Shown: positions 52,301 through 60,791 of the stretch, one piece after another
How the letters are laid out: every line of letters starts with the position of its first letter
How positions within the stretch are numbered: the stretch's first letter is position 1
NCBI RefSeq assembly: GCF_003722335.1
Contig: NZ_CP026100.1
Coordinates: 4,686,001 to 4,750,000 of the forward strand
Length of the DNA: 64,000 nucleotides
Direction of reading: 5' to 3'
From: Caulobacter flavus
Lineage (GTDB): Bacteria; Pseudomonadota; Alphaproteobacteria; Caulobacterales; Caulobacteraceae
Notes under the pieces: generated by a model
What the model was told of the DNA's origin: nothing
The model's input: only the letters and a program-made list of their open reading frames with translations
Database searches by the model: none
Translations under genes and position numbers: made by a program

Positions 52301-53197
52301 TCAGGCTTGGAAATATGGAACCTCGCCCTTGATCGTCACCCGCTCGACGACGCGCTCCACCGGCCAGTAGTCGAGCACGGCGTAGTGCTGGGTGGCGCGA
52401 TTGTCCCAGAAGACGATGGCGTTCGGGCTCCAGCGGAAGCGGACCTGGTATTCGGGCGCCTTCACCCGGTCGAGCAGCTCGGCCAGCAGGCTGGCGGCTT
52501 CATCCTCGGGCAGGCCGAGGATCCGCGTCGTGAAGACCTTGTTGACGAAGAGGTGCGGCTGCCCGGTCTCGGGATGGGTGCGCACCACCGGATGGGCCTG
52601 GGGCGGATAGGCCGCGCGCAGTTCCTGCCGCTTGGCCTCGTCGATGCGGTAGCCGTAGCTCTGCAGGATGTCGTGCTCGGCCTGCAGGCCCGCCAGCCTG
52701 TCCTTCAGGGGCTGCGGCAGGTCGGCATAGATGGCGGCGGTGTCGGCGAACAGGGTGTCGCCGCCCGACGGCGGCAGGGTGCGGGCGCGCAGCACCCCGC
52801 CCATCGACGGCGCGGGGCGGAAGGTGACGTCGGTGTGCCACTTGTTGGCCGCCCGCACGATCGGGACGATGGCCTCGCGCAGCTTCATGCCGTCGGCCGC
52901 CTCGATGTGCAGGATCTCGGGGAAGCCCGGCACGTGGGCGGTGACCGGATGGCCCTCCAGATCGCCGAAATAGCGACCGAAACGGACATGGTCCTCGTGG
53001 CTGATGTCCTGGTCGCGGAAGAACACCACCTTATGGCGCAGCAGGGCCGCGCGGACGGCCGCGACGATCTCGGGCTCCAGCGGCCTGGTCAGGTCGAGCC
53101 CGGAGATCTCGGCCCCTAGCACCGGTCCGGCGGGCGTGACCGTCAGGCCCGCGTAGTCGGGCGTGCTCCCGGCGGCGATCGGGGTCAAGGCGTTCAT
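52301..53197 (-). CDS. TauD-type alpha-ketoglutarate-dependent dioxygenase (copy 1)
   Basis: This 298-aa protein has a 2-His-1-Asp iron site, His121 and Asp123 in 'NKWHTDVTF' and His271 in 'ATQHYAVLDY', with the 2-oxoglutarate Arg about 14 residues later ('VERVVERVTI'). It also has 'VVFFRDQDISHEDHVRFGRY'. TauD-like enzymes release sulfite from taurine, alkylsulfates or related compounds. The substrate cannot be told from sequence. It differs clearly from copy 2 at 59695, so the two may have different substrates. It forms an operon with the monooxygenase gene downstream. Confidence 0.9.
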   Translation of the reverse strand: MNALTPIAAGSTPDYAGLTVTPAGPVLGAEISGLDLTRPLEPEIVAAVRAALLRHKVVFFRDQDISHEDHVRFGRYFGDLEGHPVTAHVPGFPEILHIEAADGMKLREAIVPIVRAANKWHTDVTFRPAPSMGGVLRARTLPPSGGDTLFADTAAIYADLPQPLKDRLAGLQAEHDILQSYGYRIDEAKRQELRAAYPPQAHPVVRTHPETGQPHLFVNKVFTTRILGLPEDEAASLLAELLDRVKAPEYQVRFRWSPNAIVFWDNRATQHYAVLDYWPVERVVERVTIKGEVPYFQA

Positions 53198-53336
53198 AGC
53201 GTCCTCCCGGGGACATCGCCGCTTCGAGAACGGCGTTATCCTACTGTAGGCATGGGAATTGGACAGGCTCAAGTGGGGGCTGCTGCCGCTGAGGGGCAGC
53301 CGCGCTGGCGCGCACCCCCTCAGTCGCTCCGCGACA

Positions 53337-53396
53337 GCTCCCCCAGAGGGGGAGCATCTGCTCGGATAGATCCTCCCCCCCACAGGGGGAGGATCT
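53337..53396. terminator. Double hairpin element after the peroxiredoxin gene
   Basis: GCTCCCCC-AGA-GGGGGAGC (53337-53355) and the perfect 12-bp stem AGATCCTCCCCC/GGGGGAGGATCT (53368-53379 and 53385-53396, loop CCACA) stand side by side. A further GTCGC-TCC-GCGAC hairpin (about 53324-53336) precedes them. The 12-bp stem abuts the stop of the - strand peroxiredoxin gene and can act as its terminator. The tandem layout also looks like a dispersed REP-type repeat. Confidence 0.7.
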
Positions 53397-54073
53397 CAAA
53401 CCGCCGCCGGCGCCGGCGTCAGCGCCCGCACCGCGGCGATGATCGGTTCGGCTTCGGTGCGGACCAGCCAGTCGGGACTGACGTCGGCGAAGCGGACGAA
53501 GCCCTGGCGGTCGATGACCACCACGGCCGGCTGGGGCAATTCCCAGGTTCCCGTGCCGGTGACATCGCCGATGAACGCCCCCTTGGCGCGCTGGGCGGCC
53601 TGGCTGGCCTCGTCGGCCGTGTAGGTGACGCCGAACCGACGCCCCAGTTCGTTGCCCAGGTCGGAGGCGACCTTGTAGCCGAGGCCATGCCTTTCCCGGA
53701 TCTCGCCCAGGCGCTCGGGAACCTGCGGGCTGACGGCGACAAGGGTCGCGCCGATAGCCGCAAGGGCCGGGGCCAGCCGTTCCTCGTAGTAGGGCAAGGC
53801 GATGTTGCAGGCCGGGCAGCCGGCGAAGCGGAAGAAGACCAGCACCGCCGGGCCCTTGGCGGTCAGGCTCTCCAGGGTGAGGTCGCCGCCCTCGACGTCC
53901 TTCAGCACGAAGGGATCGACCCTGTCGCCGACCTTGACCCAGTCGTCGGGCTCGGCCGCCTCGACCAGCCGGGCGCGCTGGTCGATGTTGATCTTCAGCG
54001 CCGCCGGCTCCCAGGTGCGCAACCGTTCGGCATGCAGGGCGGCCAGGCGCTCGCGCAGGGTCTGATGGCTCAT
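53396..54073 (-). CDS. AhpC/TSA-family peroxiredoxin-like thiol protein
   Basis: This 225-aa protein has 'LVFFRFAGCPACNIALPYYE', a thioredoxin-fold active site with CxxC instead of the single peroxidatic Cys of most AhpC proteins. 'RFGVTYTADEASQAAQRAKG' follows, and the C-terminal beta strand has 'PAVVVIDRQGFVRFADVSPD'. It could act as a thiol reductase or peroxidase. ATG 54073 overlaps the ferredoxin stop (ATGA), so it is coupled to the flavoprotein/ferredoxin pair and probably protects or reduces that system. There is no signal peptide. Confidence 0.85.
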   Translation of the reverse strand: MSHQTLRERLAALHAERLRTWEPAALKINIDQRARLVEAAEPDDWVKVGDRVDPFVLKDVEGGDLTLESLTAKGPAVLVFFRFAGCPACNIALPYYEERLAPALAAIGATLVAVSPQVPERLGEIRERHGLGYKVASDLGNELGRRFGVTYTADEASQAAQRAKGAFIGDVTGTGTWELPQPAVVVIDRQGFVRFADVSPDWLVRTEAEPIIAAVRALTPAPAAV

Positions 54074-54462
54074 GAGGTCCTCCCGTTTTCGTCTCGAGCG
54101 GCTTTGGCGGCGGCGTCGTCGATCGCCATCAGGCGGGCGCGCTCGAAGATCGCCCCCATGCGCCAGTGCTGGTTGGTGTGGGTCGCGGCGTGCTCGTCCC
54201 AGCCGCTGTCGCGCCGGAAGCCGCCGACGTCGCCGGTGGCCAGGGCCTGGTCGGCGGTTATCCCGGCGATGCGATCGGTCTGCGGCCAGACGAACAGCGC
54301 GTCTTCCGGACAGTAGAGTTCGCACAGGTAGCAGGTCTGGCAGTCGGCCTGGCGGGCGATCACCGCCTTGCCGCTGGCGGCGCGTTCCAGAACGTCGCTG
54401 GGGCAGACGTCGACGCAGGACCCGCAGCCGCCGCAGCGGTCGTCGATCACGACCTCGATCAT
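54070..54462 (-). CDS. 4Fe-4S ferredoxin (AprB-like)
   Basis: This 130-aa protein has the cluster motif 'CGGCGSCVDVCPSDVLE' and a second one 'CQTCYLCELYCPEDALFVWP', i.e. two 4Fe-4S sites. About 60 residues follow without cysteines. It overlaps the flavoprotein gene and the peroxiredoxin gene by 4 bp each. A pair of FAD protein and such a ferredoxin resembles adenylylsulfate reductase AprAB, though the family is broader. It is probably the electron partner of the flavoprotein. Confidence 0.87.
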   Translation of the reverse strand: MIEVVIDDRCGGCGSCVDVCPSDVLERAASGKAVIARQADCQTCYLCELYCPEDALFVWPQTDRIAGITADQALATGDVGGFRRDSGWDEHAATHTNQHWRMGAIFERARLMAIDDAAAKAARDENGRTS

Positions 54463-56036
54463 GCCACCGCCTCCAGGATGGCCGCCTCGAAACGCGTGAC
54501 GACGCGGTCCAGGCCGTGGACGCGCTGGCGCGAGGCCAGGCGCGGGTCGAGGCCTGGAGCGTCCTCGCGGCGATGCATGCCCCGGCTCTCGCGCCGTTGC
54601 AGGGCCGAGGCCTTGCTCCAGCGGGCGGCGGCGACCAGGGCGGAGGCCTCGCGGGCGCGAAGCAAGCCCCTGCCCCAGCCGCCGGCATGGGCGGCGATCT
54701 CGCGCCAGGCGCCGTCGAGCGCCTCGATCGAGGCTTCCAGTCCGGCGCCGGTGCGAAAGATGTTGCGATCGTAGGCCCCCATCTCGTCGCGCACGACCTG
54801 GACGGCGGCGGGCAGATCCACGCTCGCCAGCCGGCTGGTCGGTCGCAGCCCGACCTGGCCGATGTGATGCAGACGCCCGGCATGGCCTCGGCGCTCGCGG
54901 GCGAAGACCGCCGCGCCCTGCCCGGCCCATTGGCCCGACGACAGCGCCCAGGACGAGTTCACCGCCCCGCCGCCCGAGATCGCGCCGGTGACCAGCTCGC
55001 GGCTGGTCGCGTCGCCGGCGGCGAACAGGCCTGGCGCGGCGGTCTGGCAGAGCGCGCCGGCGATCCGCAGGCCGCCGATCCCGCGCACCGTGCCCTCCGA
55101 CACCAGCGAGACCTCGAACCGCTCGGCATAGGCGTCGATCCCCATCCGCGCGAAGGGCCGCACGAAGTTGGGCTGGACCTGCGGCATCGCCTCGCGGATG
55201 TCTTGCGGGATGCGGTCGAGACGGCAGTAGAGCCGCCCCTTCAGCAAGGCGCGGGCCAGGTGCGGGCTGACGTCGGGACCGGCTGGAATGTCGAGTTCGT
55301 CGTCAGCCTCGTCGAACCAGCGGGCGAAGGCGAAGCTCATCGAGCGGGCCATGTTCGTGCCCGCCTGCATGGGCGTGTAGTAGTTGGCGAACTCCATGCC
55401 CGAGAGGTCGGCCCCGGCCTCGACGCCCATCAGCAGGCCATCGCCGGTATTGGTCGCCGAGCCCAGCAGGCGCGAGGCGAAGGCGCAGCCGCCCGTGGCC
55501 AGCACCACCGCCCCGGCCCGGATCGTCCACGGGCGCTCGCCGCGCAAAGCAACGCCCGCCGCCCCGGTGACGACGCCGTCGGCGTCGGTCAGCAGCTCCA
55601 GCGCCGGATGGTGGTCGAGGATGGTCGCGCCCGCCTCGAGGGCGAAGGCGCGCATGGCCCGCATGTATTCGGGACCGCGCAGGCCGCGATACTGGGTGCG
55701 CCCCTGCTCGTCGGTCGAAAAAGCGTAGTGCCTGGCCAACTGCGGCAGGCTGGTCCAGGTGAGGTCGAGGATCCGCGCCATCCAGTCGGGATCGCCCAGG
55801 CCCAGCGAGCGCTCGAGGCGGTCGGCGACGACGGCCTCGCGGTGTTCAGGAGGAACCCACCAGTGGCCAGGACCGGCCGTGGCGGTGACGCCGCTGGTTC
55901 CGCACCAGCCCTTGTCGGCCAGGATCACGCGCGCGCCCTCACGGGCGGCGGCGATGGCGGCCCAGGCGCCGGCCAGGCCGCCGCCGATCACCAGGACGTC
56001 GGTCTCCCAGTGCGGCGCATCGAAATCGGCGCTCAT
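54459..56036 (-). CDS. FAD-dependent oxidoreductase (fumarate reductase/AprA-like flavoprotein)
   Basis: This 525-aa protein has the N-terminal FAD motif 'VLVIGGGLAGAWAAIAAARE' and 'GTSGVTATAGPGHWWVPPEH'. A capping domain follows, then 'PGLFAAGDATSRELVTGAIS', the second FAD-binding motif. The layout is that of the succinate dehydrogenase/fumarate reductase/AprA superfamily. It overlaps the ferredoxin gene (4 bp) and the SsuA-like gene (ATGA). The reaction is unknown; a redox step on an imported sulfur compound is the best guess. Confidence 0.88.
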   Translation of the reverse strand: MSADFDAPHWETDVLVIGGGLAGAWAAIAAAREGARVILADKGWCGTSGVTATAGPGHWWVPPEHREAVVADRLERSLGLGDPDWMARILDLTWTSLPQLARHYAFSTDEQGRTQYRGLRGPEYMRAMRAFALEAGATILDHHPALELLTDADGVVTGAAGVALRGERPWTIRAGAVVLATGGCAFASRLLGSATNTGDGLLMGVEAGADLSGMEFANYYTPMQAGTNMARSMSFAFARWFDEADDELDIPAGPDVSPHLARALLKGRLYCRLDRIPQDIREAMPQVQPNFVRPFARMGIDAYAERFEVSLVSEGTVRGIGGLRIAGALCQTAAPGLFAAGDATSRELVTGAISGGGAVNSSWALSSGQWAGQGAAVFARERRGHAGRLHHIGQVGLRPTSRLASVDLPAAVQVVRDEMGAYDRNIFRTGAGLEASIEALDGAWREIAAHAGGWGRGLLRAREASALVAAARWSKASALQRRESRGMHRREDAPGLDPRLASRQRVHGLDRVVTRFEAAILEAVA

Positions 56037-56974
56037 CCTGCGGCCGCCGCGTTGAAAGAGGAATCGAAGGCGCCGGCCGGATCCAGGGTCGAGGTGATCG
56101 CCCCCGCCGCGCGGAAGTGGTCGAGCACCGACCGCGCCTCGGCGACCGAAGTCTCGTCGATCGGCGTAGGCAGGAGCTTGTAGTTGCTGACTGTCCAGCG
56201 GGCGATGTCGAGCGAAAGGCCCGTCTCCTTGGACAGCACGGCGGCGAAGGCGTCGGGGTTCTGGGCCGCCCAGCGCCTGGCCTTGGCCAGGCGGCGCAGA
56301 AAGTCCTCGATCTGGGGCCGCTTGGTTTCGATCGCCCTGACGCTGGCCGCCTCGTAGCCAGCGCCGCTCAGGAAGCCGTCGCCGTCGGCCAGCACCCTGG
56401 CGCTGTCGTGCAGCCGGGCCAGCGCCACGTAGGAGCCCCAGGTCACCCAGGCGTCGATGGAGCCGGCCGTGAAGGCGGCCTTGGCGTCGCCTGGGCTGAG
56501 GAACACCACCTCGACCTCGGTCGGTGACAGGCCCGCCTTCTCGATCACCCGCAGCAGCAGGTAGTGGCCGATGGAGCCGCGACCGGTGGCGACCTTCCTG
56601 CCCTTGAGATCAGCGGGCGTGCGAACGGCCGAGTCCCTTGGCACGAGGATCGCGGTCGAGCGGCCGCCGCTGCGGCCGGCCTGCACGGCCTTGATCTTCG
56701 CGCCGCTGGCATAGGCGAACAGGAACGGCGCGTCCCCGGCTTCGCCCAGGTCGACCGCGCCGGCGCCCAGCGCCTCGAGCAGCGGCTGGGCGGCGGGAAA
56801 CTCGCTCCATTCGATCTTGTAGGGCACGCCTTCCAGCGCGCCCGAGGCGATCAGCACCGCCTTGGTGCCGCCGCGCTGGCTGCCGACCTTCAGCGGCGCC
56901 TGGGCCTGCCCCTTGCCGCAGGCCGAGAGCCCAGCAAGAGCGCCTAAACCGATGACGAGCTGACGTCTGTCCAT
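56033..56974 (-). CDS. ABC transporter substrate-binding lipoprotein, SsuA/TauA-like
   Basis: This 313-aa protein has the signal 'MDRRQLVIGLGALAGLSACG' with a lipobox-like LSAC. Its periplasmic-binding fold of the NMT1/SsuA family has 'LKVGSQRGGTKAVLIASGAL', 'LLEALGAGAVDLGEAGDAPF' and 'DLKGRKVATGRGSIGHYLLL'. It would bind an alkanesulfonate or related compound and deliver it to the permease encoded at 63126. Its ATG lies 12 bp after the TonB receptor gene, and its stop overlaps the flavoprotein start. Confidence 0.9.
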   Translation of the reverse strand: MDRRQLVIGLGALAGLSACGKGQAQAPLKVGSQRGGTKAVLIASGALEGVPYKIEWSEFPAAQPLLEALGAGAVDLGEAGDAPFLFAYASGAKIKAVQAGRSGGRSTAILVPRDSAVRTPADLKGRKVATGRGSIGHYLLLRVIEKAGLSPTEVEVVFLSPGDAKAAFTAGSIDAWVTWGSYVALARLHDSARVLADGDGFLSGAGYEAASVRAIETKRPQIEDFLRRLAKARRWAAQNPDAFAAVLSKETGLSLDIARWTVSNYKLLPTPIDETSVAEARSVLDHFRAAGAITSTLDPAGAFDSSFNAAAAG

Positions 56975-56986
56975 GCCGCCCTCCCC

Positions 56987-59593
56987 CTAGAAGCGTTGGG
57001 TCAGGCGGGCGTAGTAGTAGCCGCCGGTGATGCCGAAGGGCGAGAACAGGCCGTACTGCAGCGTTCCCTGGTCGGCGTTCACGATGCCGATCTTGTCGGG
57101 ATACTGGTCGAACAGGTTGTTGGCCCCGATCGCGATGTTGGTGTTGGGTCGGACGTCCCAGGCGATGTCGAGGTCGGCGACCCATTTGGGGCTGTAGGTG
57201 CGATCCAGGCTCGCCGACGTGCCGGCCTCGGTATACTCGCCGTAGCGCGTGGCCCGCAGGCTGGCCGAGACCGTCTGACGGCTCCAGACCGCGCCCAGCA
57301 CCACCTTCTCGCGCGGCGTGCCGACGGTCAGGTCGGAGATCTTCTGGCGGTCGAACAAAACGAGGTTGGGATTGACCGCCTTGAGGATCGCAGGCGTCTC
57401 GGCGACCTCGCGCACCTTGGTCTTGTTGAAGGCGTAGGCGGCGTTGAGGTTCAGGCGGCCGGCCGAGCCCAGGTCGAAGCCGTACTCGGCCACGAAGTCG
57501 ACGCCCGTCGTCCGGGTCGAGACGGCGTTGGTGTAGTAGGTCGCCGTCAGGCCCTGTGGAAAGCGGGACAGCAGGCCCGCCAGCGCCGGCTGCGACGAAA
57601 GCTGGGTCACCGACAGGTCGAGGTTGCTGGTGTCGACGATGCGGTCGTCGATGTCGATCTGGTAGGCGTCGAGCGTCAGGCGCAGGCGCGGCAGCGGCTC
57701 GGCGGTGATCCCGAAGCTGTAGTTGGTCGAGGTCTCGGGCTGGAGCGGCGTCGCGCCCAGGGCCTTGGCCTCGGCGGTGTCGGTGCGCAGCACCTTGGTC
57801 GGGAAGGTCAGGTACTCGCCCGGCGTGCAGACCCCGCCGCGGAAGATGTTGTTGGGCGCGGCAGGGCACAGGCTGCCGGAGATGGTCGAGGTGGCGAACA
57901 CTGTCTGGCCCAGCGACGGGGCGCGGAAGCCGTTGCTGACCGTGGCGCGCAGGGCGTAGCCGGGCAGGAACTCCCAGCGGGTGGTCAGCTTGCCGCTGGT
58001 CGTGTCGCCGACGTCGCCGGTGAAGCGCTCGTGGCGGACGGCCGCGCCGACGTACCAGTTTTCGGTCAGGTCGGTACCGACGTCGAGATAGGCGGCGTAG
58101 GAATGGCGGGTGGCCGAGCCGGCGTCCTCGGGCGCGGTGCCGGCGTAGGACGACAGGCCGGGATTGGGCCGAAGGCCGGCGAACGGCTGGCCGGCCGGGA
58201 TGACGTAGTCGCCGACGACGTAGGACGCCTCGTCGCCGGCCTCGATCAGGAAGCGCTCGTAGCGATGCTCCAGGCCCCACGACACCTGCAGCGGCCGGGG
58301 CAGCACGCCCTCGAACGCGCGGGTGACGTCGAGGTTGTTGGTCCATTGCTGGAACTGGTGGGTCGACAGGTGGAAGTAGGTCGGGCTGTCGGGACCCAGG
58401 GTGGCGTTCAGGGTGTTCTGGCCGTCGAGCTGGGCGTGGTCCTGGGCGAAGGTGGTCGAGGCGTCCCAGGCCCAGCCGGCCTTCTCGCCGCGCGCGCCGA
58501 AGCTGGTCTGCCAGTCGAGCTCGAAGATCCGCCGCAGGGCGTTGAAGCCGTTGGGATAGACCTCGGGCAGCGAGTTGCGGTTCAGCGGCCGGCCGGCGGT
58601 GACGCCGGTGACGGGCGCGAGGTTGGGCAGGAAGCTGCCGGTGACCTTCTTCGACGAGCGATGGCTGAGCGTGCCGCTGGAATAGAGGGTCAGGTCGCGC
58701 CAGGGCAGTTCGGCGTTGTAGGCCGTGGCGATGATGTCCTCCTCGCCCGGGCCGTAGCTGGCGCCCCAGAAGTAACGGTCGGCCGTGGCGTCGCGCGGGT
58801 CGGGCGTCACCGTGGTCACGCCGCCGACGGTGGCGACCGTGGGCTGGTAGAGGTACTGGGCGCGCGAGGGCACGGCGCGGGAGGCCGCCTCGTTGTTCTT
58901 CCAGTTGATCGCCAGCTGCAGGAAGCCGCCTTCGTCACCGAGCGCGCGGCCGAAGTTCAGGCTGGCGGCGCGGGTGTCGCCGTCGCCCAGGTAGTTCTGG
59001 CCGCCGGTGTAGGAGAAGACCCCGCCTTGCGTGTCCTTCTTGAGGATGATGTTGACGACGCCGGCGATGGCGTCCGAGCCGTACTGGGCCGAGGCCCCGT
59101 CGCGCAGCACCTCGATCCGCTCGATCGCCGAAGCCGGGATCAGGTCGAGATCGACCGGCACGCCGCCCCGGCCGACCCGGGCCAGGTTGTTGATCAGCGA
59201 GGTGGTGTGACGGCGCTTGCCGTTGACCAGGAACAAGGCCTGGTCGCCGTTGAGGCCGCGCAGGGTGATGGCCCGCACCGTCCACGAGGTGCCGCCGCCG
59301 TTGACGCCGGGCAGGTTGAACGACGGGATCAGGGTGTTGAGCACTTCCTTGAGGCCGGTCTTGCCGGTAGCGGTCAGTTGCTCGGACGAGATGACGTCGA
59401 TGGGCGCGGGGCTGTCGGCGACGGTGCGGCGCACGCCGCGCACGCCGGTGACGACGACGCCGTCCACGGAGTCGGCGGCAGCGTCCGCCGTCGGAATGGG
59501 CTCGGCGGCCAGGGCCGCGCCCGAGGCGCAGGTCAGCAGCAGCCCAACGAGGGCCGAGCGCTTCAGGGACTTGGGCAAGCAAACAAAGGTCAA
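56987..59593 (-). CDS. TonB-dependent outer-membrane receptor of the organosulfur locus
   Basis: This protein of about 868 aa starts most likely at TTG 59593 (GGGGGAT upstream), with signal 'SLKRSALVGLLLTCASGAAL'. The plug has 'PIDVISSEQLTATGKTGLKE', 'QALFLVNGKRRHTTSLINNL' and 'RIEVLRDGASAQYGSDAIAG', and the barrel ends 'GGYYYARLTQRF'. No STN domain is present. It is the second gene of a transcript that starts with TauD copy 2. It would import the organosulfur substrate across the outer membrane. The start codon is uncertain; the rest is complete. Confidence 0.9.
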   Translation of the reverse strand: MTFVCLPKSLKRSALVGLLLTCASGAALAAEPIPTADAAADSVDGVVVTGVRGVRRTVADSPAPIDVISSEQLTATGKTGLKEVLNTLIPSFNLPGVNGGGTSWTVRAITLRGLNGDQALFLVNGKRRHTTSLINNLARVGRGGVPVDLDLIPASAIERIEVLRDGASAQYGSDAIAGVVNIILKKDTQGGVFSYTGGQNYLGDGDTRAASLNFGRALGDEGGFLQLAINWKNNEAASRAVPSRAQYLYQPTVATVGGVTTVTPDPRDATADRYFWGASYGPGEEDIIATAYNAELPWRDLTLYSSGTLSHRSSKKVTGSFLPNLAPVTGVTAGRPLNRNSLPEVYPNGFNALRRIFELDWQTSFGARGEKAGWAWDASTTFAQDHAQLDGQNTLNATLGPDSPTYFHLSTHQFQQWTNNLDVTRAFEGVLPRPLQVSWGLEHRYERFLIEAGDEASYVVGDYVIPAGQPFAGLRPNPGLSSYAGTAPEDAGSATRHSYAAYLDVGTDLTENWYVGAAVRHERFTGDVGDTTSGKLTTRWEFLPGYALRATVSNGFRAPSLGQTVFATSTISGSLCPAAPNNIFRGGVCTPGEYLTFPTKVLRTDTAEAKALGATPLQPETSTNYSFGITAEPLPRLRLTLDAYQIDIDDRIVDTSNLDLSVTQLSSQPALAGLLSRFPQGLTATYYTNAVSTRTTGVDFVAEYGFDLGSAGRLNLNAAYAFNKTKVREVAETPAILKAVNPNLVLFDRQKISDLTVGTPREKVVLGAVWSRQTVSASLRATRYGEYTEAGTSASLDRTYSPKWVADLDIAWDVRPNTNIAIGANNLFDQYPDKIGIVNADQGTLQYGLFSPFGITGGYYYARLTQRF

Positions 59594-59694
59594 AAGTCTA
59601 TCCCCCGCGCGGGGCGCGTCGGCCCGGCGTCGTTCTTGGTCTCGAAGATCGGAAGGTCGGCGGCGCGGCTCGGCGGGCCGCGCCGCCTTAAGGG

Positions 59695-60540
59695 TCAGGC
59701 GCTCTTGCGCTCGCGGTACGGCACGTCGTCGGAGCCGATCAGCACCCGCTCCATCACCCGCGGGAAGTCGCCGTAGTCGCGCACGGCGTAGTGCAGGCCC
59801 GCGCGGTTGTCCCACAGGGCCACTGAGTTCTTCCGCCAGCGGAAGCGGGCGTGGTGCTCGGGCTTCTTCACCTCGTCGTAGAGGCGGGCCAGCAGGGCCT
59901 TGCTCTCCTCGGGCGCCAGATCGACGAAGCGCGACTTGAGGCTGAAGTTGATCCAGAAGATTTCCTGCCCCGTCTCCGGATGGGTGCGGATGGCCGGGTG
60001 CGCGGTCAGCGGATAGCGCTCGCCCGAGCGGTGCAGGGCGTCCTGGTAGTCGTGGACGACGTAGAGCTCGTCGACGGCGGCCTTCAGGTCGTCGGGCAGC
60101 CCCTTCCAGATCGCGTGGCCGTCGGCCCAGATGGTGTCGCCCCCGACCTCGGGGATGTGCACGGCCTTCAGCACCGCGCCGAACGACGGATTGACCCGCC
60201 AGCTGGTGTCGGTGTGCCAGTGGTTCTCGCGGATGTCGTACTTCTTGAAGGCCTCGGCCGAGATCGGCTGCACCGCGCGATGGGTTTCGACGCCGCCGGT
60301 CGGGTGGGCGTAGACCTCGCCGAAGTTGGCGGCGAAGGCCAGCTGCTGGTCGCGGGTGATGTCCTGGTCGCGGAAGAACAGGACCTTGCGGTCGAGCAGC
60401 AGGGCCTTGAGGGCGTCGCGCTGCTCGCGCGAAAGGGTCTGGCGCAGGTCGATCCCGGCGACTTCGGCGCCGATGGTCGGGCTGACGGGCGTGACGGTCA
60501 GGCCCAGGGCCTCACGGACCTGGTCGAGGACGGCGCTCAT
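59695..60540 (-). CDS. TauD-type alpha-ketoglutarate-dependent dioxygenase (copy 2)
   Basis: This 281-aa protein has His109 and Asp111 in 'ENHWHTDTSWRVNPSFGAVL' and His250 in 'NRAGLHYAVRDYG', with 'VLFFRDQDITRDQQLAFAAN' before them. All iron ligands are intact. It is the first gene of the - strand operon that continues with receptor, SsuA-like protein, flavoprotein, ferredoxin and peroxiredoxin. It probably cleaves the imported sulfonate or sulfate ester. The region upstream (60541-60791) is shared with a divergent FAD/NAD(P) gene. Confidence 0.92.
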   Translation of the reverse strand: MSAVLDQVREALGLTVTPVSPTIGAEVAGIDLRQTLSREQRDALKALLLDRKVLFFRDQDITRDQQLAFAANFGEVYAHPTGGVETHRAVQPISAEAFKKYDIRENHWHTDTSWRVNPSFGAVLKAVHIPEVGGDTIWADGHAIWKGLPDDLKAAVDELYVVHDYQDALHRSGERYPLTAHPAIRTHPETGQEIFWINFSLKSRFVDLAPEESKALLARLYDEVKKPEHHARFRWRKNSVALWDNRAGLHYAVRDYGDFPRVMERVLIGSDDVPYRERKSA

Positions 60541-60764
60541 GGGAACCTCCTTGCAGCCGACACGACGAGGTCGGCGGAGGCGAACATGGCCAGCGCTCCC
60601 AGACAGCGCGAACGAGTATTTCTCAGAAAGAATTCAGAGATTTATATATCGCGAGCGGCAATAGTCGGCATTGGCGGCGCGCATATTTCAGCGGCGTGAA
60701 TGACCAGGATGAGCCATCCTCGACAGACGGCTTGCGCCGCGCCCGACGATCGCCGAATAAACTC

Positions 60765-60779
60765 CTATCGAGTTAATAG
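60765..60779 (+). promoter_or_regulatory. Candidate LysR-type operator CTAT-N7-ATAG
   Basis: CTATCGAGTTAATAG is a dyad with the T-N11-A core of LysR-family sites, 12 bases before ATG 60792. AACTC-CTATC-GAGTT overlaps it. A related site, CTATTGATCGAGTAG, lies at 63041-63055 beside the LysR gene. Confidence 0.45.
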
Positions 60780-60791
60780 AGTTTTCTGACC

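Noticed and set aside
56996..59776. 926-codon + strand frame
   Set aside because: It is antisense to the TonB receptor, with low-complexity Gly/Val/Arg/Gln composition and no domain.
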